In this document: positions 17,906 through 26,160 of the stretch, piece after piece | Position numbering within the stretch: position 1 is the first letter of the stretch | How the letters are laid out: each line of letters begins with the position of its first letter | Assembly: GCA_016714645.1 (NCBI GenBank) | Contig: JADKCI010000002.1 | Span: 1-64,000 of the forward strand | Reading direction: 5' to 3' | DNA: 64,000 bases | Origin: Chromatiaceae bacterium | Lineage (GTDB): Bacteria > Pseudomonadota > Gammaproteobacteria > Chromatiales > Chromatiaceae | Notes under the pieces: model-generated | What the model was told of the DNA's origin: nothing | What the model saw: the letters and a program-made list of their open reading frames with translations, nothing else | Databases searched by the model: none | Translations under genes and position numbers: made by a program

Positions 17906-19042
17906 CTAGGGGGCAACCTTGGGGTAAATGTAGAGGCCGCAGCGCAGCCCGGCGCCGGCGAAGGTGGTCAGCAGGCCGCTGTCCAGCCAGGGCTGGGCGT
18001 CGTTGCGCCACAAATAGCCGGTATCCAGGGCCAGATACCAGCCGCCAGACAAGGCGGCGGTGGGTAGGTCGACACTGGTGGCGATGGCGGTAAAGGCGGT
18101 GTCCGGCAGGTAGACCTGCCCCCGATCCGCCCAGGCGGCACCGACCAGGGTCCAGGTGGCCACGCCATCCGACTGCCAGGACTGGCTGAGGTCGGTGGTG
18201 ACATAGATGGCGCCACTGGCCACGCTATCGGCGGCGGGCAGACTGGCCTGATCGGCGACATGGCCGTCGACCTGGCTGGTCATCTGCCACAACCGGGCGG
18301 TGTCGGTCACCAGCCAGATGGCACTGGCGCTGGCGGTGGCGGTCGGTAACGCTGCGACCGTGGCCACCGCGCCCAGCCACTCCCCGCCCGCGGGCAGGCC
18401 GGTATCGGTCCATGCCACAACGTCGTAAGGGGCGCGGGTCCAGACGTGGCCGTCGGCCAACACCAGCACGCGCATCCCGGCCGGAGCCATCAGCGACAGA
18501 TCGGCGACCAGGCCCACGGTGCCGTCGAGATTTTGGTCCGGGGCACTGAGCACCCGCACCTGCACCTTGGTGCGCGGCGCCAGGGCCACCGGCGCCGCCA
18601 GCATCTCGGGGGTACCGGTCAGGGTGGTGGTATCCCCCGCGACGATGCGCGGCGCGGTGCCGGGCGCATAGACCGAGGCCAGGGGCTCCCCCACCCGCAG
18701 GTCCAGGGTGATGTCCGCCCCCACCGGCGCGGTCATGACATCGCAGACCATGCCCGCCAGGTCGCCATAACTGGGATAAAACAGGGTGGCGTCCTGGGGG
18801 GCGACCAGGGCGGTATCGCTCAGATACAGCAGGGTCTGCACCACGGGCCGCTCGCCCTGCAGCGCATCGGTGATGCCGTAGCCGTCCAGGGTGGTCGGCC
18901 GGGCGGTGAGATCCGCGAAATCGAGGCTGTCCCAGCTCGCCCCCGGGGTCCCCGGGCGCTTTTGCAGCACCTGGGGCTCCGCCAGCAGGCTCGGCGAGAG
19001 CAGCAGGAGCAGCAGGGCGAGGGCGGCGCGGCGGTGGCTCAT
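17906..19042 (-). CDS. Fibre-like protein with an N-terminal signal peptide
   Basis: This 378-residue protein starts MSHRRAALALLLLLLSPSLL followed by AEP, a clear Sec signal peptide with a probable cleavage site near residue 22. It continues with LDFADLTARPTTLDGYGITDA (about residues 44-64), a motif typical of phage tail fibres. The remainder is beta-rich with repeated LPTA/GAIYVTTD-like strands. The start overlaps the preceding stop as ATGA. Export of a fibre-like phage protein to the periplasm is unusual. It might act on the cell surface instead of on the virion. Confidence 0.7.
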   Translation of the reverse strand: MSHRRAALALLLLLLSPSLLAEPQVLQKRPGTPGASWDSLDFADLTARPTTLDGYGITDALQGERPVVQTLLYLSDTALVAPQDATLFYPSYGDLAGMVCDVMTAPVGADITLDLRVGEPLASVYAPGTAPRIVAGDTTTLTGTPEMLAAPVALAPRTKVQVRVLSAPDQNLDGTVGLVADLSLMAPAGMRVLVLADGHVWTRAPYDVVAWTDTGLPAGGEWLGAVATVAALPTATASASAIWLVTDTARLWQMTSQVDGHVADQASLPAADSVASGAIYVTTDLSQSWQSDGVATWTLVGAAWADRGQVYLPDTAFTAIATSVDLPTAALSGGWYLALDTGYLWRNDAQPWLDSGLLTTFAGAGLRCGLYIYPKVAP

Positions 19043-19551
19043 AGCAATACCCATTGACCGTTGATGACTTGGACCATGGCGCCGTCGGGGAGCGTGGCCG
19101 GATCGGGCAGCAGGCGCTCCTGGGTAGCGGTCAGCAGGGCCGCGGTCTCGGCCGCCGCCGCCACGGCCGCATCGCGGGCCTCCAGATAGGGGACCAGCAG
19201 CTCCGCCAACAGCTCCGCGGGGGGGATCAACTCGGCGGCCACCAGGTCGGCCAGGTCCACCACCACCGCGGTATCCGGCACCTGGACCAGATAGTCCTCG
19301 CTGCGCACCCGCGTCTTGATGGTGATGGCGTACCAGGTCGCCGCGCCGGTGGCCAGGGCAATGGCGGACTGGGGGACCAGGGTCAGGAGGCGATCCGTGT
19401 CCAGGGGCAGGTCCGCGCATTCCGCCACCAGGCGACTGCCCGACCACCCCAGCACCGGGCGGCCATCGGCGGTCACCAGCCGCACCGACACCGTCGTCGG
19501 CGCCAGGGCGCTGTACTGGCTGCTGGGGGCGGGAATGCGGACCTGCGTCAT
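19039..19551 (-). CDS. Unassigned phage protein upstream of the exported fibre-like protein
   Basis: This 170-residue protein has an N-terminal beta-rich domain (TVSVRLVTADGRPV, then DYLVQVPDTA) and a C-terminal helical Ala-rich stretch (about residues 110-150) ending in VQVINGQWVLL. That tail resembles the start of fibre shafts. It lies four bases after the DUF7210-like gene and overlaps the next gene by four bases. No family recognised. Confidence 0.6.
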   Translation of the reverse strand: MTQVRIPAPSSQYSALAPTTVSVRLVTADGRPVLGWSGSRLVAECADLPLDTDRLLTLVPQSAIALATGAATWYAITIKTRVRSEDYLVQVPDTAVVVDLADLVAAELIPPAELLAELLVPYLEARDAAVAAAAETAALLTATQERLLPDPATLPDGAMVQVINGQWVLL

Positions 19552-19555
19552 GGCG

Positions 19556-19753
19556 TTAGCCCGGCGCCGGCGCCGCGCGGCGGCCAGCGGCCCCCTGGCC
19601 GCGGGTGGGACGCTCGACCGCGGGCAGCACCGCCACCACCCCGGCGAGCACCAGGGGCGCCGCCGTCGGGGTGTCCAGGGTCACCACGCCCTCCGGGGCA
19701 TAGTCCACGCCGTCATGGCGCAGCGGCTCCAGCACCCGGTAGAGCGCCGTCAT
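19556..19753 (-). CDS. Small phage protein (DUF7210-like)
   Basis: This 65-residue protein begins MTALYRVLEPLRHDGVDYAP and continues EGVVTLDTPTAAPLVLAGVV. This is the pattern of small proteins found right after major capsid genes in Mu-like phages (L-x-P-L-x-H-D-G-x-x-Y-x-P). The start overlaps the capsid stop. A head decoration or connector role is possible but not shown. Confidence 0.65.
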   Translation of the reverse strand: MTALYRVLEPLRHDGVDYAPEGVVTLDTPTAAPLVLAGVVAVLPAVERPTRGQGAAGRRAAPAPG

Positions 19754-20694
19754 CAGGCGACGGCCGCCGAGATCAGATACCCCGCCTCGGCGCCGGCCAG
19801 CACCGGGGCCACCTCGTCGGTCACCGGATAGATCCAGCTCTTGGCGTTGCGGTCCTGATAGGGCTGTTCGACGATGGGGTAATTGTTGAGCTGGTAGGTG
19901 TAGCCATAGCTCGGGCGGCCCCGATCGCGGACGCTGCCCAATTCGGTGAAGGCAACGACCACGAACTTGCCCCAGACATCGCTGATGACATCGGCATCGG
20001 TCGCGGCGACGGCGTCGCCGATCAGGACCTGACTGACACCGAACAAGGCGGCGATCAAGTCGGTGGTGGCGCGGTCGCGGCCGGTGTATTTGATGCGGTC
20101 GAGGACCTTGGGATGCTGGACCAACTTGCTCCAGACCACGGCGCCCATCACCACGGTGTTGGGCCGGCGGCCAATGGCGGCGCGGACGGCCTCCTTGGCG
20201 GTCTCGACATCCTTGGCCGGGTCGCTGGTGCCGGAGTAGTCGGACCATTGACTGGTGCCGGAGAGGGTGGTTTTGTTGGCCGCGGCGTAACTGCCCGCCG
20301 TGGTGGCCAGGGTGGCCTGGGCCTTTTCCAGCCGCAGGGCAATGATGTCCTGGACGGTGGCGATCGAGGCGGCACCGAGATCGATGCCGGGCGCCACGGC
20401 GACGTCTTCCATCAACTCGAACGGCACCACGCCTTCCAGGCTATGGGACTCCAGGGCGTAGGAGGTGCTGGCATAGCCGAACTGCACGCGCTTGGTGGCA
20501 CTGCCCGGCACGCGGCCGGTGTTGTAGGTGCGAAACGCCTCTTTCGAGAACTGGATGATCTTGCCGCCGCGTTGGACGACGGGGACCGTCGGGAACAGGG
20601 CCGGGCCGACCATGTCGGCGTTTTTGTAGCCGCGGGCGATGGTTGTCAGGACCGGATCGACGACGCGCGCCGTGGACAGGGACATTTGAGGCAT
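19753..20694 (-). CDS. Major capsid protein
   Basis: This 313-residue protein begins MPQMSLSTARVVDPVLTTIA and has VGPALFPTVPV at about residues 29-39, a segment common in E-type phage major capsid proteins. A long helix (about residues 110-130) and a C-terminal WIYPVTDEVAPVLAG segment follow. It comes directly after protease/scaffold and the DUF2190 protein, the standard place for the Mu gpT counterpart. Length matches Mu gpT (305). Confidence 0.88.
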   Translation of the reverse strand: MPQMSLSTARVVDPVLTTIARGYKNADMVGPALFPTVPVVQRGGKIIQFSKEAFRTYNTGRVPGSATKRVQFGYASTSYALESHSLEGVVPFELMEDVAVAPGIDLGAASIATVQDIIALRLEKAQATLATTAGSYAAANKTTLSGTSQWSDYSGTSDPAKDVETAKEAVRAAIGRRPNTVVMGAVVWSKLVQHPKVLDRIKYTGRDRATTDLIAALFGVSQVLIGDAVAATDADVISDVWGKFVVVAFTELGSVRDRGRPSYGYTYQLNNYPIVEQPYQDRNAKSWIYPVTDEVAPVLAGAEAGYLISAAVA

Positions 20695-20708
20695 GGGGCT
20701 CTCCTAAA

Positions 20709-21056
20709 TTAAGCGGCGTTATCGAGAAGCAGGCATTCGATGAGATCGCCCGCGGCGGCGGCCGCTTCGAGGGCGACGCCCAGGCGGCCACCGGCGGTCA
20801 CCCAGGTAATGGCGCGGCCCGAGGCGTCGGCCTTGAGGGTGGCGCCGACGGCAATGGCGGCGCCGGCCTCGACGACGGCGGTACCCAAGACATCGACCGG
20901 GACCTTGTCGCCGGACACGCCCCCGAGGCGGGCGACGCCGATGGCGTTGCCGTCGGCCCCGGTCTGGGCCCCGGTGGAGGTGACAAAGCGCCGCGGGGTG
21001 ACGGTGCCGGAGAGGGTCAAGGTCAGGGTTAGCAGGGACAGGGATTGCTGGCTCAT
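20709..21056 (-). CDS. DUF2190-type capsid decoration/cement protein
   Basis: This 115-residue protein has the gly/ala-rich beta pattern of DUF2190 proteins: RRFVTSTGAQTGADGNAIGV (residues 22-41), VVEAGAAIAVGATLKADASG, then RLGVALEAAAAAGDLIECLL. DUF2190 members are small head-stabilising proteins encoded next to the major capsid gene, 15 bases away here. Confidence 0.82.
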   Translation of the reverse strand: MSQQSLSLLTLTLTLSGTVTPRRFVTSTGAQTGADGNAIGVARLGGVSGDKVPVDVLGTAVVEAGAAIAVGATLKADASGRAITWVTAGGRLGVALEAAAAAGDLIECLLLDNAA

Positions 21057-21066
21057 GGGGTGGTCC

Positions 21067-22107
21067 TCACTGGCTCACGGCGGCGATCGCCGCGGCGAGG
21101 GTTAACTCGGGGTGCTGGTCCTGGTGGGCCTTGGCCTTGGCCAGCAGGGCGGTGCCCACGGGGTCGGCCTGATAACCGGCGGGGGCGCTGAAATTGACAG
21201 GGGCGGGCCCCGCGCCCGCCGGGGCCCCGGCGTGCTCGCGGTAATCGACCTGCACCGGCAAGCGGCCCAGGAAGGCCCGCAGCCAGGCCACGGCCGTTTG
21301 CGCCTGGGGCGGGGCGTCGTCGGTCACGGGCTCGGCAAAGTCGACCTGGGCGGGCGCGTCCGGCGACAGGCTCGCCAGCAGGGTCGCCACCGAGGCGCTG
21401 TCGCGGGGCAATAGCCGGCCCTGGGCGACCAGTGCCTCGGCAAAGCTGACGCAGGCGGCGCGGGCGCGGTCCGCCTCGGCCTGGGCCAGGGTGGCGGCGC
21501 GCGCCTCCAGCTCCCGCTCGCGGGCGCTCAGGTGCGCCTCGCGCTCGGCGAACTGCGCCGTCAGATCAGGGTCCGCGGCGGTTGCGGGCAACCGCGGGGT
21601 CGGGGTCGTCGGATCAGGCATGGGGGCTCCCGGGGACTCGGTAAAGGTGAGGGTCAGGGTGTCGGGGTCGGCCGCGGCGAAGCTCGCCCGGCGCAGCCCC
21701 TTGATGGCCGGCGGGGTGGCGCCGAGAAAGCCCAGATGGCGCGGGTACAGATGCCCCGGCTTGGGATTGGCGGCGGAATCCGGCAGGTACAGGGAAATCG
21801 AGTGATAGCGCAGGCGCCCGGCGCGGTGCGCGGCGGCGAAGTCCGGGTCGATCTCCGCCGGCACCCCCTCCACCGCCTGGGCCACCGGGTCGTAGCGCAG
21901 CGCCGCCAGCCAGCCGTAGGCCGGGGCGTCGTGGGTCGGATGCCCGACCACAATCGGCGCCTGGTAGAGGTCCGGGTCATAGACGGCGCACATATCCGCC
22001 AGCTCCGCGGCCGGATAGTCGCGGCCGCGGCCATCGCTGGCGATATGGCGCCCGGCGCGCAGCAACTGGATGGTGGCGGGGGGGGCGAGGGGGAGAGCGT
22101 CTGTCAT
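21067..22107 (-). CDS. Mu gpI-like prohead protease/scaffold
   Basis: This 346-residue protein starts MTDALPLAPPATIQLLRAGR. The N-terminal half (IVVGHPTHDAPAYGWLAALR, residues 52-71; RYHSISLYL) matches the Mu gpI protease family (U35). The visible H-x-x-H and S-I-S may include active-site residues. The C-terminal half is a helical coiled coil (AEREAHLSARERELEARAAT) typical of the internal scaffold (Mu gpZ), which is usually also made from an internal start. It precedes the DUF2190 and capsid genes as in Mu. Confidence 0.85.
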   Translation of the reverse strand: MTDALPLAPPATIQLLRAGRHIASDGRGRDYPAAELADMCAVYDPDLYQAPIVVGHPTHDAPAYGWLAALRYDPVAQAVEGVPAEIDPDFAAAHRAGRLRYHSISLYLPDSAANPKPGHLYPRHLGFLGATPPAIKGLRRASFAAADPDTLTLTFTESPGAPMPDPTTPTPRLPATAADPDLTAQFAEREAHLSARERELEARAATLAQAEADRARAACVSFAEALVAQGRLLPRDSASVATLLASLSPDAPAQVDFAEPVTDDAPPQAQTAVAWLRAFLGRLPVQVDYREHAGAPAGAGPAPVNFSAPAGYQADPVGTALLAKAKAHQDQHPELTLAAAIAAVSQ

Positions 22108-22177
22108 GGGGGCTAGGGTGCGCCCCGGCGGGCGGCATGGCGCGGCGCGGCCCCGCACCCCCGCACCCGGGGCGCAA

Positions 22178-22208
22178 CCCCAAATGCGTCGATTTGTCGC
22201 ATTTGGGG
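22178..22208. promoter_or_regulatory. Perfect 11-bp hairpin upstream of the protease gene
   Basis: The inverted repeat CCCCAAATGCG / CGCATTTGGGG has a nine-base loop and lies in the 230-base gap between gpG and the protease gene. No T-run follows on either strand, so it is not a standard terminator. It could be an operator, an RNA-processing or an mRNA-stability hairpin. Confidence 0.7.
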
Positions 22209-22305
22209 ATCTCGCGCCGCGCGAGCCCCTGAGCGGCCCCAGGAGCCCGCCACCGAGCGAGGCGCCATCCGACTATTCCCGGCGCCCGCCGCGCGCTTCT
22301 AGCTA

Positions 22306-22326
22306 GTTGCGCAACGCTTGCGCAAC
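22306..22326 (-). promoter_or_regulatory. 9-bp hairpin just past the gpG stop
   Basis: The arms GTTGCGCAA and TTGCGCAAC flank three bases, starting 12 bases past the gpG stop codon on the minus strand. There is no clear T-run. It may be a weak terminator or attenuator that lowers expression between gpG and the protease gene. Confidence 0.55.
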
Positions 22327-22337
22327 CCCTTGACGCC

Positions 22338-22820
22338 TCACGGCGCCAGGTAGTCCGCCAGGATTTCCAGCACCCGGTCGCGGTCGTCGTCCGAGAGCCC
22401 CAGAAACGGCCGGGGCTGGATATCGCCCCAAGGGATAGGCGCCCCGCGCCGGTTGGTGCCGCTGGCACCCTTGGGCTGGCCGAACTGCTGGACGGCCGCG
22501 TATTTGCGATCGGACCCCACCGCCAGCCCCCGCCCGCCGTCCAGTAGTTGGGGATGGATGAGATCCCCCAGATAGCCCCCCTCGGTCAGGATGTGGCGGT
22601 TACGCTTGCGCGCCCGGGTGGTGGGGGTGTTCTCCGCCCAGCGCTGGCCGTCCGGGCCCGACTCGCTGGCGAAGCGGTCCTGGGTACTCTGGACCAGCAC
22701 CTCGCCGATCTCCGCCAGGGCCGGGGCCAGGTGCCCGGCCCGCCGCGCCAGGAGTTCGAGCGTGCCGCGCACCTCGCGGTCATCGATCGTGACGGTGATG
22801 GGGAGGTTGGCGCCGGCCAT
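22338..22820 (-). CDS. Mu gpG-like virion morphogenesis protein
   Basis: This 160-residue protein of the phage virion morphogenesis (tail completion, P2 gpS/Mu gpG) family begins MAGANLPITVTIDDREVRGT. It has PDGQRWAENTPTTRARK (residues 55-71), ILTEGGYLGDLIHPQ and the C-terminal RPFLGLSDDDRDRVLEILADY. It follows MuF, as in Mu (gp30 then G), after an unusual 170-base non-coding gap. Confidence 0.88.
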   Translation of the reverse strand: MAGANLPITVTIDDREVRGTLELLARRAGHLAPALAEIGEVLVQSTQDRFASESGPDGQRWAENTPTTRARKRNRHILTEGGYLGDLIHPQLLDGGRGLAVGSDRKYAAVQQFGQPKGASGTNRRGAPIPWGDIQPRPFLGLSDDDRDRVLEILADYLAP

Positions 22821-22990
22821 GGGTCAGGATGTGCTATGCTCTTGGTAAGCCCTAGTTGATAAATTCTCGCCGCGATAGCCGCCCTGACGGTCAATACGGC
22901 AGGGTGTCCAGCACCCGGACTGGACGGGGTGCAACGGTCGAGATGCGAGCCGACCGGACCAGGGCCGCGGGGTTCTCCGGGTGTACCCCT
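22821..22990. other. Structured non-coding gap between MuF and gpG
   Basis: This is one of the few real gaps in the late operon. It contains several inverted repeats: GTCCAG/CTGGAC (8-base loop), GGGTG/CACCC, GCACCC/GGGTGC, CGGTCG/CGACCG (10-base loop) and CCCTG/CAGGG. Some share bases, so alternative foldings are possible. A short AT-rich segment (around 22843-22868) adjoins gpG. No coding sequence fits. I do not recognise a known RNA family. Confidence 0.45.
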
Positions 22991-24235
22991 TCACCATGGC
23001 GCAATCCTTCCGGCGCGCCGCTTGCGATCCACTTCCTCCTGGCTGCCCTTACGGATCGACATCAGGTAATTCTCGCGCCCGTCGCGGGTGCGCTTGATGA
23101 CAGCCACCGCCCAATCGCCGTCCTGCTGAAAGAACACCAACCGGGTGTCACCTTCCTGGCCGACGTATTGCGCGGCGTCGATGATCGCTTGCAGCCGCGG
23201 ATAGCCCGCCGCTGGCAGTTCGTCGGCGGCGTGATGCAGCGCTTGCTTGATGAGGGTGTCATCCGATAGCCAGACGGCTTGCGAGGTCGCGTCCAAGCGG
23301 GCTTGCGCGCGCGCATCCAGCACGCCGACCGCGTACTGCTCGCCGCGCGCCAGGCGCTCGCGGATCGCGGTGGACACCGCGCGCCCGTCGCGCCCCGCAT
23401 ATTCCGGCCTCGCCAACGCCTCCGCCACGCGCGCGGCGATGAACGCCTGCCAGCGCGCGAACACCCCATCCCGCAGGTTGGCCGCGACCAGCTCGCGCGC
23501 CAGCTCGTAGGGATACTTATCCAGATCCGGGTGCCAGGTCGCCCCCGGCGCATAATCCCAACCGGGGTCGATGCCCTGGGGGATGTCCCGATACACCTCG
23601 CCGGTGCGCTTATCGACCCAGTCATAGGTGCCATCGTCCGGCGCCTGATCCGGGCCGTCCTTGCCCAGGCGTGCCAGGTCACGGTCGGCCAGGGTCTCGA
23701 TGCGGCAGCGGCAGCCCCAGCCGTTCGGCGGCCAGTGGCTCCGCCACCAGGGGTCATCGTGGCGCAGCACCAGCCCGTCCCAGCTTTTATGCAGCAGGCG
23801 CGGGTGGGTCACCGTGTCATTGTGGCGATAGCGCCAATAAGGCCGGCGCCCGGCGATGGCCTGGGCCTGGGCATAGCGCCCGGCGGCGTGGCTGGTGCGC
23901 AGATTGGTGCCATAAATGACCCGCGTCCGCCAGGCATGGCCCCCCGCGCTGTCCGCGCCGGTCCAGCCGGTCCAGCCGTGCTTCTCGACCAGCGCCTCGA
24001 AGTCGCGGCGAAACTCCGCCAGGGTCCCGCCCGCCGCCACGCCCTGGAGCACGGCGGCCCGCAAGTCCGCCAGCAGATCCGCCTTCAGCGCCCCCGCCAC
24101 CACGAAGGCGCGGTCATGGGCCGCCTGCCACAGGTCGGTCCAGCGTTCGCTGGGCAGCTCCACCTTGGCCTTGAAGAAGGCGATCTGCTCGGCGAAGGGC
24201 AGACTGCCATAGGCCGCCAGCGCCGGGTCAGGCAT
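22991..24235 (-). CDS. MuF head morphogenesis protein (Mu gp30-like)
   Basis: This 414-residue protein has the phage Mu F-like domain: TRVIYGTNLRTSHAAGRYAQ (about residues 103-122), RHNDTVTHPRLLHKSWDGLV and the signature WPPNGWGCRCRIETL (about residues 167-181). The C-terminal third (after about residue 290; GVLDARAQARLD, QYVGQEGDTRLVFFQQDGDW, then IKRTRDG) looks like an added RelE/EndoU-type nuclease fold often fused to MuF proteins. That part is a guess. It follows the 79-residue gene with an eight-base overlap. Confidence 0.88.
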   Translation of the reverse strand: MPDPALAAYGSLPFAEQIAFFKAKVELPSERWTDLWQAAHDRAFVVAGALKADLLADLRAAVLQGVAAGGTLAEFRRDFEALVEKHGWTGWTGADSAGGHAWRTRVIYGTNLRTSHAAGRYAQAQAIAGRRPYWRYRHNDTVTHPRLLHKSWDGLVLRHDDPWWRSHWPPNGWGCRCRIETLADRDLARLGKDGPDQAPDDGTYDWVDKRTGEVYRDIPQGIDPGWDYAPGATWHPDLDKYPYELARELVAANLRDGVFARWQAFIAARVAEALARPEYAGRDGRAVSTAIRERLARGEQYAVGVLDARAQARLDATSQAVWLSDDTLIKQALHHAADELPAAGYPRLQAIIDAAQYVGQEGDTRLVFFQQDGDWAVAVIKRTRDGRENYLMSIRKGSQEEVDRKRRAGRIAPW

Positions 24236-24467
24236 GGGGGCGGCCGGGGGTGCGGATGCAGCCGGGCTGCCCGTAGTCCACGCGCTGGGCGCACTCGGGC
24301 CGGCCGGGGCCGCTATCGATGTAGCGGGTAAAGAGATGGCGGCACCCCTGGCAGGGGTCGCTGTCGCGCGGCGGATTAAGGGGCCGTTCCTGGCGGTTTA
24401 AGCCCGGCTTAGGGGCGCCCCCCGCCCAAGGTGAGGCATCGATCAGGCCCGCGGGGCGGTTAGTCAT
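24228..24467 (-). CDS. Small Cys-rich phage protein between portal and MuF
   Basis: This 79-residue protein starts MTNRPAGLIDASPWAGG, eight bases inside the portal gene end. It contains CQGC, then C and C further on (SDPCQGCRHLF, PECAQRV, QPGCIRTP), suggesting a single zinc-binding site. Similar short Cys-rich reading frames occur near portals in Mu-like prophages. Function unknown. Confidence 0.6.
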   Translation of the reverse strand: MTNRPAGLIDASPWAGGAPKPGLNRQERPLNPPRDSDPCQGCRHLFTRYIDSGPGRPECAQRVDYGQPGCIRTPGRPHA

Positions 24468-26160
24468 GGCCGGGCGCCCCCGCATCCTCCACCGTCACCG
24501 CATAGCGCCCCGCCAGATCGGCGGCGGCCAGGGCCTCGCCCATGATATTGGCCAGGTCGTCCCCCGGCAGCGCCGGGTAGAGGGTCAAGAGGTGGGCGGC
24601 GAAGTCCGCCGGGGTGCGCCCCGCGCTGATATAGGCGTCCAGATCGCGCCGCACCCGCGCCAGCCAGTCGTCCAGGACCGGCGCCGCCGCCCGCCCCAGC
24701 GCCGCGACCTGGGTCTCGGCCCAGTCCGGCGTGGCGGCGGGGACGGCCTCGCGGTGATCCGCGGCGTCCGGGGTCTCGTCCGCGGGCTCGTCCGCGCCCT
24801 CGCCCTCGTCTTCGCTCGCGTCCCCGCCCCCGTCCTGGGCCACCACCGGCGCCACCGGCGGCAGCGGCTCCAGCTCCACCCCATAGGTGGTGGTCAGGTA
24901 GGCCACGGTCAGGCGCTGGCCGAGGCCCGCGGCCAGGTCCATGATGATGCGATCGCGCTCGGCCAACGGCTTGAGATCCTGCTCGTCCTCGACCCGCCGC
25001 CACACCTTGGGGGCCGGCACGTCGCCGAAGTTCCAGTCCGTGAGCCAGCGCGCCGGGCCGACGTTAAAGCTGCCACACACCAGATCGGCGTCGGCCTTGG
25101 TGATGGCCGTCGCCACGTCCTTGGAGCGATCCTCCCCGCCCAACCGCCCCGGGGTACTGTCCGCCGCCGCGCTGTGCCCCACCAGCACCTTGCTGATGGC
25201 GGCGTCCATGATGGCGTGGACGGCGGCATAGTCGGCGGTGCCGCCGCGGGCGGCCTCCAGCAGATTCAGCACCATGCCCTGGGGGATGATGAGGCCACTG
25301 TCGGCGCGGATGGCGCGGGTCGCCTCCAGCAGCTTGGCGCGCTCGGCGTCGGGGGTGCCCACCGGGTACTCCCCCACCACCGTCGGCATGCCGAACTTCT
25401 CCAGGAACAGCAACCACAGCCGGATATCGGCGCGCTTGAAGTACACCGGCCAATACAGCCAATGGGCCAGGCCCAGGCCATAGGGATCGTCGGTACTGTC
25501 GTTGTTGGCGGTATAGGTCCAGAACTTGCGCCGCGGCAGGGGCTCGCCCAGGGGGTGGGCCGTGGTCAGCAGGCGCAGGGCGCCGCTGGGGGCAAACGCA
25601 AAGCGCCGCGCCTTGCGCACCTGCACCCGGTCGAGGACCACCTCCCGCCCATCGCGCTGCCACAGGCACTCGGCGACCCCAAAGCCGGGAAAGATACCGT
25701 GCAACATGCACTCGCTGACCGCGTCCCAGCCCGGCAGCGGCTGCGCCTGCTCGCCGTCCTCGGTATCGACCTCGCCCCCCAGGTCCTCCAGCATGGCCCG
25801 CAGGCTCTCCGCCGCCTGCCGGGCCCGCGCCTTGCTGTACTGGCCGCGGCGCTGGCCGGGCAGGACCTCCCACTCGCGCGCCACCAGCGCCTTCTTGCGC
25901 TGGGTGAGCCCGGTCTGCACCTGGGGATCGCTCTGGATCTTCTCGTAAACCTGATAATCCCCGCCGGCCTGGCCCAGCAGCAGATAATCCTGGGGGGGCA
26001 GCAGCGGCAGACCCTCCACGTAGCCGCGGGTGATATCGCGGCCATCGCGCGTGGTCGCCACCTCCCCGCGCGGCACCGCGCCGCCCTCCGCGTAGTGCGC
26101 GGCGGGCCGCCACACCCCCCCGGGGCCGGTCACCCAGCCCCCGCTTTGAGTCGGGTTCAT
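24460..26160 (-). CDS. Portal protein, DUF935 family (Mu gp29-like)
   Basis: This 566-residue protein starts MNPTQSGGWVTGPGGVWRP at the ATG overlapping the terminase stop. It contains QDYLLLGQAGGDYQVYEKIQ (about residues 58-77), SDPQVQTGLTQRKKALVARE and GLIIPQGMVLNLLEA, all DUF935 features. It forms the head vertex portal. The C-terminal 110 residues are acidic and Asp/Glu-rich (DASEDEGEGADEPADETPDA), then helical. This is longer than Mu gp29 (512). Confidence 0.9.
   Translation of the reverse strand: MNPTQSGGWVTGPGGVWRPAAHYAEGGAVPRGEVATTRDGRDITRGYVEGLPLLPPQDYLLLGQAGGDYQVYEKIQSDPQVQTGLTQRKKALVAREWEVLPGQRRGQYSKARARQAAESLRAMLEDLGGEVDTEDGEQAQPLPGWDAVSECMLHGIFPGFGVAECLWQRDGREVVLDRVQVRKARRFAFAPSGALRLLTTAHPLGEPLPRRKFWTYTANNDSTDDPYGLGLAHWLYWPVYFKRADIRLWLLFLEKFGMPTVVGEYPVGTPDAERAKLLEATRAIRADSGLIIPQGMVLNLLEAARGGTADYAAVHAIMDAAISKVLVGHSAAADSTPGRLGGEDRSKDVATAITKADADLVCGSFNVGPARWLTDWNFGDVPAPKVWRRVEDEQDLKPLAERDRIIMDLAAGLGQRLTVAYLTTTYGVELEPLPPVAPVVAQDGGGDASEDEGEGADEPADETPDAADHREAVPAATPDWAETQVAALGRAAAPVLDDWLARVRRDLDAYISAGRTPADFAAHLLTLYPALPGDDLANIMGEALAAADLAGRYAVTVEDAGAPGHD

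Noticed and set aside
22821..22990. Mu-gpT-downstream-type RNA element or tRNA
   Set aside because: It is not downstream of the capsid gene and shows no tRNA cloverleaf or T-loop sequence.
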